From NCBI GenBank assembly GCA_015068055.1, contig SVLG01000080.1:1-6864 (forward strand): a stretch of 6,864 bases of DNA, written 5' to 3'. Shown here piece by piece: positions 1-5,838 of the stretch; position 1 is the stretch's first letter; every line of letters begins with the position of its first letter. The DNA is from Oscillospiraceae bacterium. Lineage in GTDB: Bacteria; Bacillota_A; Clostridia; Oscillospirales; Oscillospiraceae. The translations under genes were made by a program, and so were the position numbers. The notes beneath the pieces were generated by a model. It made no database searches. It saw only the letters and a program-made list of their open reading frames with translations, and was not told the DNA's origin.

Positions 1-1956
1 GGGCATGAGGATGTTCTGGACCATCTTGACGGTCTTCTCGGGGCCTTCCAGCTTGGTCTCAACAACGGCGTCCTCGGCGGTAGCCCAGTCGGCGGGCACG
101 TCGATCTTCACGTAAGCGGTGGCGCCGGCGTCGATGGCGGCCCAGTTCTTCTCAACGACGTCCATACCCTTCTTCATGTAGGACTTCTTGGCGGCGTCCT
201 TCATGTACTGGATGGCCTCAGCCTCGGGCAGAACCTTGGCGAGGGAGAAGAAAGCGGACTGCAGGATGGTGTTGGTGCGCTTGCCCATGCCAACCTTCTG
301 AGCCAGGTCGATGGCGTTGATGGTGTAGAGCTGGACATTGTTGCGGGCGATGTAACGCTTGGCCTCGGCGTTCAGGTGGTGGCCGAGCTCTTCAGCGTTC
401 CACTGGCAGTTGATCATGAACACGCCGCCGGCCTTGACGTCCTGGACCATGGGGAAGCCCTTGACGATGTAGGAGGGGTTGTGGCAGGCCACGAAGTCAG
501 CCTTGGAGATGTAGTAGGGGCTCTTGATGGGCTTGTCGCCGAAGCGCAGGTGGCTGATGGTCACGCCGCCGGTCTTCTTGGAGTCGTACTGGAAGTAGGA
601 CTGGATGTACTTGTCGGTGTGGTCGCCGATGATCTTGGTGGAGTTCTTGTTGGCGCCGACAGTGCCGTCACCGCCCAGACCCCAGAACTTGCACTCGATG
701 GTGCCGGCAGCAGCGGTGGAGGGAGTCTCTTCCTTGCTCATCTCGGGCAGGGAGAGGAAGGTCACGTCGTCAACGATACCGACGGTGAACTGACGCTTGG
801 GCTCGGCCTTCTTCAGCTCTTCGTACACGGCGAAGACGGAGGAAGGAGGAGTATCCTTAGAGCTCAGACCGTAACGGCCGCCGATGATGGTGGCCTCGCG
901 GCCGGCGTTGGCGAAAGCGGTCACGACGTCCAGGTAGAGAGGCTCGCCCAGAGCGCCGGGCTCCTTGGTGCGGTCGAGGACGGCGATCTTCTTGGCGGTC
1001 TCGGGGATGGCAGCCAGGAGCTTGTCAGCGCGGAAGGGACGGTACAGGCGGACCTTCACGAGGCCGACCTTCTCGCCCTGAGCGGTGAGGTAGTCGATGA
1101 CTTCTTCGGCGACGTCGCAGAAGGAGCCCATGGCGACGATGACGCGGTCAGCGTCGGGAGCGCCGTAGTAGTTGAAGAGCTGGTAGTTGGTGCCGAGCTT
1201 GGCGTTGACCTTGGCCATGTTGGCTTCCACGATCTCGGGCAGAGCGTCGTAGTACTTGTTGCAGGCCTCACGGTGCTGGAAGAAGATGTCGCCGTTCTCG
1301 TGGGAACCGCGCATCACGGGATGCTCGGGGTTCAGAGCGCGGTCGCGGAAAGCCTTAACGGCCTCGAAGTCGACCATGTCGGCCAGGTCTTCGGTATCCC
1401 AGGCTTCGACCTTCTGGATCTCATGAGAGGTACGGAAACCATCGAAGAAGTTCAGGAAGGGAACGCGGCCCTGGATGGTGGACAGGTGGGCAACGGCGCC
1501 CAGGTCCATGATCTCCTGGATGTTGGTCTCGGCCAGCATGGCGAAACCGGTCTGGCGGCAGGAGTAAACGTCGCTGTGGTCACCGAAGATGCTCAGCGCA
1601 TGGCCGGCCAGGGTACGGGCGGAAACATGGAAGACGCAGGGCAGCAGCTCGCCGGCGATCTTGTACATGTTGGGGATCATGAGGAGCAGACCCTGGGAGG
1701 CGGTGTAGGTGGTGGTCAGGGCACCGGCGTTGATGGAGCCGTGTACAGCGCCGGCGGCGCCAGCCTCGGACTGCATCTCGGAAACCTTGACGGTGGTGCC
1801 GAACACGTTCTTGCGGCCCTGAGCTGCCCACTGGTCCACGTAGTCAGCCATGGGGCTGGACGGGGTGATGGGGAAGATGGCGGCCACTTCGGTAAACGCG
1901 TAGGACACGTGGGCGGCAGCGGTATTGCCGTCCATGGAAAGAAGTTTTCTTGCCAT
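1..1956 (-). CDS. nifJ: Pyruvate:ferredoxin (flavodoxin) oxidoreductase, N-terminal 652 residues (partial)
   Basis: This cytoplasmic enzyme oxidatively decarboxylates pyruvate with CoA to acetyl-CoA and CO2, passing electrons to ferredoxin or flavodoxin; it is central to anaerobic fermentation. The reading frame is open from an ATG at 1956 to the left edge. It gives 652 of the roughly 1,170-1,190 residues usual for the single-chain homodimeric form. The N-terminus carries FPITPSSPMAD. Thr31, Glu64 and Arg114 fall at exactly the numbering of the pyruvate- and thiamine-diphosphate-contacting residues known from the Desulfovibrio africanus enzyme. Domain III is marked by GLGGDGTVGANK at 426-437. 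The last residues (about 590-652) match the stretch leading into the EKR/ferredoxin-like region. The [4Fe-4S] cysteines and the TPP-binding C-terminal domain lie outside the window. The start is supported by TAGGAGA (1964-1970) seven bases upstream. The gene is divergent from yloU. Codons are strongly C/G-ending (AAG, GCC, ACC), as expected for a highly expressed gene. Confidence 0.97.
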   Translation of the reverse strand, partial: MARKLLSMDGNTAAAHVSYAFTEVAAIFPITPSSPMADYVDQWAAQGRKNVFGTTVKVSEMQSEAGAAGAVHGSINAGALTTTYTASQGLLLMIPNMYKIAGELLPCVFHVSARTLAGHALSIFGDHSDVYSCRQTGFAMLAETNIQEIMDLGAVAHLSTIQGRVPFLNFFDGFRTSHEIQKVEAWDTEDLADMVDFEAVKAFRDRALNPEHPVMRGSHENGDIFFQHREACNKYYDALPEIVEANMAKVNAKLGTNYQLFNYYGAPDADRVIVAMGSFCDVAEEVIDYLTAQGEKVGLVKVRLYRPFRADKLLAAIPETAKKIAVLDRTKEPGALGEPLYLDVVTAFANAGREATIIGGRYGLSSKDTPPSSVFAVYEELKKAEPKRQFTVGIVDDVTFLSLPEMSKEETPSTAAAGTIECKFWGLGGDGTVGANKNSTKIIGDHTDKYIQSYFQYDSKKTGGVTISHLRFGDKPIKSPYYISKADFVACHNPSYIVKGFPMVQDVKAGGVFMINCQWNAEELGHHLNAEAKRYIARNNVQLYTINAIDLAQKVGMGKRTNTILQSAFFSLAKVLPEAEAIQYMKDAAKKSYMKKGMDVVEKNWAAIDAGATAYVKIDVPADWATAEDAVVETKLEGPEKTVKMVQNILMP

Positions 1957-1999
1957 TGTTTCATCTCCTATAAAAAATAAAATTAAGACGCGCGAAGCA

Positions 2000-2019
2000 T
2001 GTATGACAAATGTCACACA
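2000..2019. promoter_or_regulatory. Inverted repeat just downstream of the predicted nifJ start site, candidate operator
   Basis: The arms TGTATGACA (2000-2008) and TGTCACACA (2011-2019) flank a central AA and pair at eight of nine positions; the core TGACA-AA-TGTCA is perfect. The element lies at about +1 to +20 of the predicted nifJ transcript, a position typical of a repressor site. The two-base centre is too small for an RNA hairpin loop without opening a pair, so a DNA-binding dimer is more likely than an RNA element. It does not match the Rex consensus (TTGTTAA-n4-TTAACAA). The regulator is unknown. Confidence 0.45.
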
Positions 2020-2026
2020 CAAAGTC

Positions 2027-2055
2027 AGTTTAGCATGAAAAGCGACAGATGTAAA
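2027..2055 (-). promoter_or_regulatory. Probable sigma-A promoter of nifJ (extended -10)
   Basis: Read on the minus strand, TTTACA (2055-2050, five of six bases of the -35 consensus) is followed by a 17-base spacer and TAAACT (2032-2027, four of six). The -10 is preceded by TGC, which makes it an extended -10. Transcription would start near 2020 and give a leader of about 64 nt before the ATG at 1956. The spacing is ideal and no better candidate is visible in the gap. Assignment to nifJ follows from orientation and is not proven. Confidence 0.72.
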
Positions 2056-2071
2056 GCCCTTTAACGGTTAA
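2052..2071. promoter_or_regulatory. Two overlapping short palindromes at and upstream of the nifJ -35
   Basis: TAAAG-CC-CTTTA (2052-2063) is a perfect 5+2+5 inverted repeat overlapping the nifJ -35 box. It shares its last bases with TTAAC-G-GTTAA (2061-2071), a perfect 5+1+5 inverted repeat centred about 46 bases upstream of the predicted start. These could be sites for a regulator acting on nifJ. Such short palindromes also arise by chance in AT-rich gaps, so the call is weak. Confidence 0.25.
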
Positions 2072-2097
2072 TTTTAGCGCTCTGTGACTGGAAAAAG

Positions 2098-2115
2098 AAA
2101 AGCACTTGTGCTTTT
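2098..2115. repeat. Perfect 8+2+8 inverted repeat overlapping the yloU -35 region
   Basis: AAAAGCAC (2098-2105) and GTGCTTTT (2108-2115) are exact reverse complements around a central TT. The second arm covers most of the candidate yloU -35 (2106-2111), so a bound protein would block the promoter. As RNA it could form a 7-bp stem with a four-base CUUG loop and a U-rich tail, resembling a weak bidirectional terminator. However, it sits between divergent promoters with no gene running into it from the left, so an operator reading is preferred. Confidence 0.4.
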
Positions 2116-2134
2116 TAATTATGTGTAATATAAT
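2106..2134 (+). promoter_or_regulatory. Probable sigma-A promoter of yloU-yloV
   Basis: A perfect TATAAT (2129-2134) lies 17 bases after TTGTGC (2106-2111), which matches only the first three bases of the -35 consensus. Transcription would start near 2141, about 26 bases before the yloU ATG, leaving just enough room for the ribosome binding site AAAGGAAGAAG (2152-2162). The -10 is convincing; the -35 is weak and lies inside an inverted repeat, which suggests regulation. Confidence 0.62.
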
Positions 2135-2166
2135 AAGCTGTCAAATCATCGAAAGGAAGAAGCGTT

Positions 2167-2520
2167 ATGGTCAAACTTGCAAACGACAAGGGCTCCATCC
2201 ATATTTCCACGGACGTGTTCACCTGGCTGGCCGGTGATGCCGCTACCCGCTGCTTCGGTGTCAAGGGCATGGCGGCTCTCAGCAAGGAGAGCGGCCTTGT
2301 GCAGCTGCTGCGCCGTGAATCCATGACCAAGGGTGTCTCTGTCCGGCCGCTGGACGATAACGGCATTGCCATTGATCTGCACATCGTGGTGGATCACGGC
2401 GTGAATCTGGCAGCCCTGTGCGAGAGCATCCGCAACGAGGTCAGCTATAAGGTCTCCTCTTCCACGGAGGTGCCTGTGCGCCGTGTCGATGTATATATAG
2501 ATTCCATCGTGATGGATTAA
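2167..2520 (+). CDS. yloU: Asp23/Gls24 family (YloU-like) envelope stress protein
   Basis: This 117-residue protein has the Asp23/Gls24 (DUF322) fold along its whole length. A GxIxIS-type strand (GSIHIS, 9-14) leads into a helix and the family signature around AGDAATRCFGVKGMA (22-36). Then come the VSVRPLDDNGIAIDLHIVVDHGVNL-type beta-alpha core (57-81, written here only as a guide) and a C-terminal strand RRVDVYID (105-112). It has no signal peptide or membrane segment, so it is cytosolic or recruited to the membrane by a partner. In Staphylococcus Asp23 is linked to cell-envelope stress; the exact biochemical role is unsettled. The ATG at 2167 has a good Shine-Dalgarno. It is followed after 13 bases by yloV, the conserved yloU-yloV pair of Firmicutes, which strengthens the call. 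Here its divergent neighbour is nifJ. Confidence 0.93.
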   Translation: MVKLANDKGSIHISTDVFTWLAGDAATRCFGVKGMAALSKESGLVQLLRRESMTKGVSVRPLDDNGIAIDLHIVVDHGVNLAALCESIRNEVSYKVSSSTEVPVRRVDVYIDSIVMD

Positions 2521-2527
2521 GGGGGAA
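2519..2527 (+). promoter_or_regulatory. Ribosome binding site setting the GTG start of yloV
   Basis: AAGGGGGAA overlaps the TAA stop of yloU and lies eight bases before GTG at 2534. This supports the non-ATG start and suggests that ribosomes finishing yloU help to initiate yloV. Confidence 0.7.
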
Positions 2528-2533
2528 CCTAAC

Positions 2534-4162
2534 GTGAGAACAAGAATCAGCGGCGCCGATTTTGCGGAGATGATCTGCGCAGCGTCGCTTGCGTTGACGG
2601 CTCAGCGTGAGCCCATCAATAAGCTCAATGTCTTTCCCGTGCCCGACGGCGACACGGGTACCAATATGTCCCTGACGCTCTCCGCAGCAGCCAAGGCGCT
2701 GGAGAGCAGCGGCCAGCTGCCTCTGGGCGAGGCGGCCAATCTCTGCTCCAATGCCCTTTTGCGGGGTGCCCGGGGCAACAGCGGCGTGATTTTGTCCCTG
2801 CTGTTCCGCGGTCTGGCCAAGAGTCTCAAGGGCAAGGCCGACTGTGACGCGGCCGAGTGGGCCAAAGCCATGCGCGAGGGCGTGGACGCTGCCTATTCCG
2901 CCGTGATGAAGCCCGCCGAGGGTACCATCCTTACCGTCTCCCGCCGTCTGGCCGAGATGGCGGTGGAGGCCAGCGCCGCCTGCGGCGATGTGGAAGAGGT
3001 ACTGCAGGCTGCCATCGAGTGCGGTCGCGAGACCCTGGCCGCCACCCGCGAAATGAACCCCGTGCTCATGAAGGCGGGTGTGGTGGATGCCGGCGGCAAG
3101 GGCTGGCTCGTCATTGTGGAGACCATGCTGGAGCAGCTGAGGGGTGAGTTTGTCCGCCCGGAGATCGGCGAGGAGCGGGAAAGCGCGGACTTCGCCGCCT
3201 TTGAGGACGAGGAGATCACCTTTACTTACTGCACCGAGTTCATCGTCGGCCGTGAAACCGACCGCGACTGCGCGCTGATCCGGGCCTTCCTGGAGAGCAT
3301 CGGCGATTCGCTGGTGTTTGTGGAGGACGATGAGATTATCAAGGTCCATGTCCATACCGATCAGCCCGGCGAGGTGCTGACCCAGGCCCTGCTCTACGGC
3401 CCACTGCAGACCGTGAAGATTGAGAATATGCGAAACCAGCATACCACTCTCGCTCAGGGTGCGGCTCCGGCGGAAAAGGCCGAGCCGGAATTTGCCGAGG
3501 CGGAGAAGGACGTGGGCTTTGTGGCTGTCTGCGCCGGCGAGGGTCTTTCCGAACTCTTCACCACGCTGGGCTGCGACCGGGTGGTCACCGGCGGCCAGAC
3601 CATGAACCCCTCCACCGATGACATTCTCTCTGCCGTCAACCGCACTCCCGCCGAGACGGTCTTTGTCTTCCCCAACAACAAGAACATCATCATGGCCGCC
3701 GAGCAGTGCATGGCGCTGACGGAGAAGAAGGTCGTGGTGGTGCCTACCCGTACCGTGCCCCAGGGCATTTCCGCTCTGGCTTACCGCAATCCCGACCTCT
3801 CCGTGGAAGACATGGCGGAGGAGTTTATGGAGAGCGCACAGCGCGTCCATACCGCCCTTGTCACCTACGCCGCCCGGGATTCCTCCTTCGACGGCCACAA
3901 TATCCGCGCCGGTGAGTATCTGGCGCTGATGGACGGGGCGCTGCTGGGCAGCTTCACCAATCTTCCCACCCTGCTCAAGGAGCTGAACTGGGCGCTGGAG
4001 GAGCTGGAACCCGAATTCCTCACCGTGTACTACGGCGAGAACGTGGAGGAGAGCGAGGCCGGTCAGGTGGTGGAGAGTCTGCAGGACTGCTTTGCCGAGG
4101 CTGAGGTATCTCTCGTCAACGGCGGTCAGCCCGTGTACTACTACATGATCTCCGCCGAGTAA
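2534..4162 (+). CDS. yloV: DAK2/DhaL-domain kinase, YloV/FakA family
   Basis: This 542-residue cytosolic protein has the length and three-part plan of the YloV/FakA family. In FakA these ATP-dependent kinases phosphorylate fatty acids carried by a separate FakB (DegV-family) protein. The N-terminal DhaL domain (about 8-203) holds the nucleotide/Mg site NVFPVPDGDTGTNM (32-45; Asp38 and Asp40), GARGNSGVIL (78-87), and GVVDAGGKG (182-190). The middle domain contains YCTEFIV (232-238) and KVHVHTDQPGEVL (270-282), including conserved Cys233, His272 and His274. An Ala/Glu-rich linker (about 306-326) leads to a C-terminal domain with VTGGQTMNPSTDDIL (351-365), FPNNKNI (379-385) and VPTRTVPQGI (403-412). 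Leu89 replaces the Gln I remember as usual after GNSGVILS. It starts at GTG 2534 behind yloU. No fakB is in the window, so the substrate is inferred from the family. Confidence 0.93.
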   Translation: MRTRISGADFAEMICAASLALTAQREPINKLNVFPVPDGDTGTNMSLTLSAAAKALESSGQLPLGEAANLCSNALLRGARGNSGVILSLLFRGLAKSLKGKADCDAAEWAKAMREGVDAAYSAVMKPAEGTILTVSRRLAEMAVEASAACGDVEEVLQAAIECGRETLAATREMNPVLMKAGVVDAGGKGWLVIVETMLEQLRGEFVRPEIGEERESADFAAFEDEEITFTYCTEFIVGRETDRDCALIRAFLESIGDSLVFVEDDEIIKVHVHTDQPGEVLTQALLYGPLQTVKIENMRNQHTTLAQGAAPAEKAEPEFAEAEKDVGFVAVCAGEGLSELFTTLGCDRVVTGGQTMNPSTDDILSAVNRTPAETVFVFPNNKNIIMAAEQCMALTEKKVVVVPTRTVPQGISALAYRNPDLSVEDMAEEFMESAQRVHTALVTYAARDSSFDGHNIRAGEYLALMDGALLGSFTNLPTLLKELNWALEELEPEFLTVYYGENVEESEAGQVVESLQDCFAEAEVSLVNGGQPVYYYMISAE

Positions 4163-4173
4163 AAAACCGTCAG

Positions 4174-4204
4174 GGCCCGCTGACCGAAAGCCAGCGGGCC
4201 TTTT
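4174..4204 (+). terminator. Intrinsic terminator hairpin after yloV
   Basis: GGCCCGCTG (4174-4182) and CAGCGGGCC (4192-4200) form a perfect 9-bp GC-rich stem with a nine-base loop, followed by TTTT (4201-4204) and then AAAAAA. The hairpin begins 11 bases after the yloV stop. The T-run is short, so termination may be incomplete. The next gene starts 21 bases beyond the T-run with no clear promoter between, which makes partial read-through plausible. Confidence 0.82.
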
Positions 4205-4225
4205 AAAAAACATAGGATTAAAGAT

Positions 4226-5119
4226 ATGCAGGTTAAAGAAAGACTCCCGCTGAAAAGGATATTGCTTGGGGCTGCAGTGCTTCTGGCGCTGCTGCTGATC
4301 GTGGTGCTGGCCTTCCCCAACCCCGCCGTGCAGGAGCCGGAGGCCACGCCGCCGCCCACACCGGCCCCCACACCCCGGCCGACACCCGCGCCCGCCGCGG
4401 CGACACCGGAGCCGGAAATCTATCGGCCGGACAATATCTATTACCAATACGACCCCGCCCTCTTCGTCACCGATGAGCGCGGGCGCATCACCTATACCGG
4501 CGAGGGCTACACCTCCCTGACGGGCATCGATGTCTCCGAGCACCAGTATGATATCAACTGGCAGCAGGTGGCCGCCGACGGCATCGACTTTGCCATCATC
4601 CGCAGCGGCTACCGCGGCTACAGTGCCGGCTCTCTCAACGAGGACAAGTACTTCCGTCAGAACATGGACGGCGCCACTGCTGCGGGCCTTCCCATCGGCA
4701 TCTACTTTTTCTCTCAGGCCACCTCTGTCCGGGAGGCCCGGGACGAGGCCAACTATGTCCTTGACCAGATTAAGGACTATAATGTGACGCTGCCCGTGGT
4801 CTACGATCTGGAGATCCTCGGCCAGAACTACCGTACTTACAACATGAGCCGCCGCACCATCTACGAGTGCGCCCGGGCCTTCTGCGACACCGTGCGCGAA
4901 GCCGGGTACGAGCCCATGATCTATATGACCCAGTACCTGGGCTACCAGAAGTATACCCTCCGTGAGCTGACGGACTACGGTTTCTGGTTTGCCGAGTACT
5001 ATGTGAACTATCCCAGCTTTGTCTATGACTTTGAGATCTGGCAGTATTCCGACACCGGCCGGGTGGCCGGCGTCAACGGCAACGTGGATCTTGACCTCTG
5101 GCTGGTACCGGAGGAGTAA
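4226..5119 (+). CDS. Membrane-anchored GH25 family lysozyme-like glycoside hydrolase
   Basis: GH25 enzymes (Cellosyl/lysozyme family) cleave the beta-1,4 bond between N-acetylmuramic acid and N-acetylglucosamine in peptidoglycan. This 297-residue protein has a short basic N-terminus, one hydrophobic segment (about 11-30) without an obvious cleavage site, then a Pro/Thr/Ala-rich linker (about 33-64). That predicts an uncleaved anchor with the enzyme outside. The GH25 domain runs from about 98 to 293: GIDVSEHQYDINW (100-112, Asp102), FAIIRSGYRG (122-131), GIYFFSQATS (158-167), the catalytic-type YDLE (193-196, Asp194 and Glu196), and IWQYSDTGRVAGVNG (271-285). All expected acidic residues are present. 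No SH3, LysM or choline-binding domain is seen. The ATG at 4226 has only a modest AGGA (4214-4217). The stop at 5119 overlaps the Shine-Dalgarno of the next gene. Family confidence is high; whether it serves wall remodelling, sporulation or competition cannot be told. Confidence 0.94.
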   Translation: MQVKERLPLKRILLGAAVLLALLLIVVLAFPNPAVQEPEATPPPTPAPTPRPTPAPAAATPEPEIYRPDNIYYQYDPALFVTDERGRITYTGEGYTSLTGIDVSEHQYDINWQQVAADGIDFAIIRSGYRGYSAGSLNEDKYFRQNMDGATAAGLPIGIYFFSQATSVREARDEANYVLDQIKDYNVTLPVVYDLEILGQNYRTYNMSRRTIYECARAFCDTVREAGYEPMIYMTQYLGYQKYTLRELTDYGFWFAEYYVNYPSFVYDFEIWQYSDTGRVAGVNGNVDLDLWLVPEE

Positions 5120-5123
5120 GGAG
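5117..5123 (+). promoter_or_regulatory. Ribosome binding site of the TrmN6-like gene, overlapping the lysozyme stop codon
   Basis: TAAGGAG contains the TAA stop of the GH25 gene and lies four bases before the ATG at 5128. The overlap ties the two genes into one transcript and suggests translational coupling. Confidence 0.65.
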
Positions 5124-5127
5124 AACC

Positions 5128-5838
5128 ATGTCTGCAAGGGAACTCTGGCCCGGCGGCCCTTTGTACGAGGGTGAGGGCATACAGACGGACGCACTGGCCC
5201 TGGCGGATTTCGCCGGGGCCGCTCGTGTGCTGCGCGCGGCGGATCTGGGCTGCGGCTGCGGCATACTGCTGCTGCTTTTGGCGGAGCGCTTCCCGGATGC
5301 ACAGCTCTGCGGCGTGGAAATACGGCCGGGGGCTGCGGAGCGGGCCGGGGCGAACCTTCGTATAAACGGCTTTGCGGAGCGCTGCCGTGTGTTTACGGCG
5401 GATTTTCGCGCAGAGCCGCTGCCCAAAAACAGCTGTGATCTGGTGCTTTCCAACCCGCCGTACTTTGCACCCGGCCGTGGGCTTTGCTCCCCGGATGCCG
5501 ATAAGGCTCTTATGCGGCAGGAGAGCGCCACAGTGGAGGAACTGTGTGCGGCGGCAGCACCCATGCTGCGCCATCTGGGGCGCTTCTGCGTGGTTTACCG
5601 GCCGGAGCGGCTCTATGAGCTGATGTGCGCCATGGACGGAGCGGGTCTTGCGCCCAAGCGCCTGCGCCTTGTGCAGGGGCGGGCGGAGAGCGCCCCGGCG
5701 CTTGTGCTGCTGGAAGGGCGCAAAGGGGGAAAGGCGGGCCTTAAAATCGAGCCGCCGCTGATTCTGAACGACAGTGCAGGCCGCTCCTCGGCGGAGTGGC
5801 AGCGCATTACCCATTGGGGGGAAGGAGCGAACACATGA
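5128..5838 (+). CDS. trmN6: tRNA1(Val) (adenine37-N6)-methyltransferase-like protein (TrmN6/YabB family)
   Basis: This predicted cytosolic S-adenosylmethionine-dependent methyltransferase has 236 residues, close to the family's usual 240-250. The early IQTDALALADF (18-28) corresponds to the conserved segment before motif I. ADLGCGCGILLLLLA (38-52) is the glycine-rich AdoMet-binding loop, GVEIRPGAAERA (62-73) has the acidic residue after strand 2, and SNPPYF (108-113) is the NPPY catalytic motif of N6-adenine methyltransferases. The C-terminus has the PPLIL (209-213) segment typical of YabB-like proteins. The gene lies directly before rsmI, the same order as yabB-yabC in Bacillus, which favours this family over an unrelated DNA methylase. 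It overlaps rsmI by ATGA. The substrate (A37 of tRNA1Val) is inferred from Escherichia coli YfiC; in Firmicutes it is less certain, so the family call is firmer than the exact tRNA target. Confidence 0.82.
   Translation: MSARELWPGGPLYEGEGIQTDALALADFAGAARVLRAADLGCGCGILLLLLAERFPDAQLCGVEIRPGAAERAGANLRINGFAERCRVFTADFRAEPLPKNSCDLVLSNPPYFAPGRGLCSPDADKALMRQESATVEELCAAAAPMLRHLGRFCVVYRPERLYELMCAMDGAGLAPKRLRLVQGRAESAPALVLLEGRKGGKAGLKIEPPLILNDSAGRSSAEWQRITHWGEGANT
5822..5827 (+). promoter_or_regulatory. Ribosome binding site fixing the rsmI start at 5835
   Basis: AAGGAG, inside a longer purine run (5816-5827), lies seven bases before the ATG at 5835. The frame is also open back to a GTG at 5796, but that codon has no comparable site and would add 13 residues unlike the family. 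The conserved N-terminus begins right after the ATG. Confidence 0.8.

Noticed and set aside
376..1980. A 534-codon plus-strand open frame opposite nifJ
   Set aside because: It is antisense to the highly conserved nifJ frame, is low-complexity (Val/Gly/Ala/Asp/His-rich) and has no motif or credible ribosome binding site.
1957..2020. Riboswitch or structured leader in the nifJ 5' untranslated region
   Set aside because: At about 64 nt, with only a short two-base-loop inverted repeat and an AT-rich tail, it shows no recognisable riboswitch fold.
2000..2071. Possible Rex (redox) operator upstream of nifJ, as seen for some clostridial fermentation genes
   Set aside because: None of the inverted repeats has the TTGTTAA-n4-TTAACAA arrangement; TTAAC-G-GTTAA has the half-sites in the opposite order with a one-base centre.
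4346..4417. Pro/Thr/Ala-rich repetitive stretch as a separate DNA repeat
   Set aside because: It is the in-frame stalk of the GH25 protein, a usual low-complexity linker, and not an independent repeat element.
2441..5302. A 953-codon open frame on the minus strand spanning yloV, the terminator, the GH25 gene and part of trmN6
   Set aside because: It runs antisense to three genes with clear family motifs, crosses an intrinsic terminator, has no recognisable domain, and has the His/Gly/Leu/Val-rich composition expected from reading GC-rich genes backwards. Its length reflects the base composition of the real genes.
5796..5834. Upstream GTG start that would extend RsmI by 13 residues
   Set aside because: It has no good Shine-Dalgarno and lies well inside trmN6. 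The ATG at 5835 has AAGGAG at ideal spacing and begins the conserved N-terminus.
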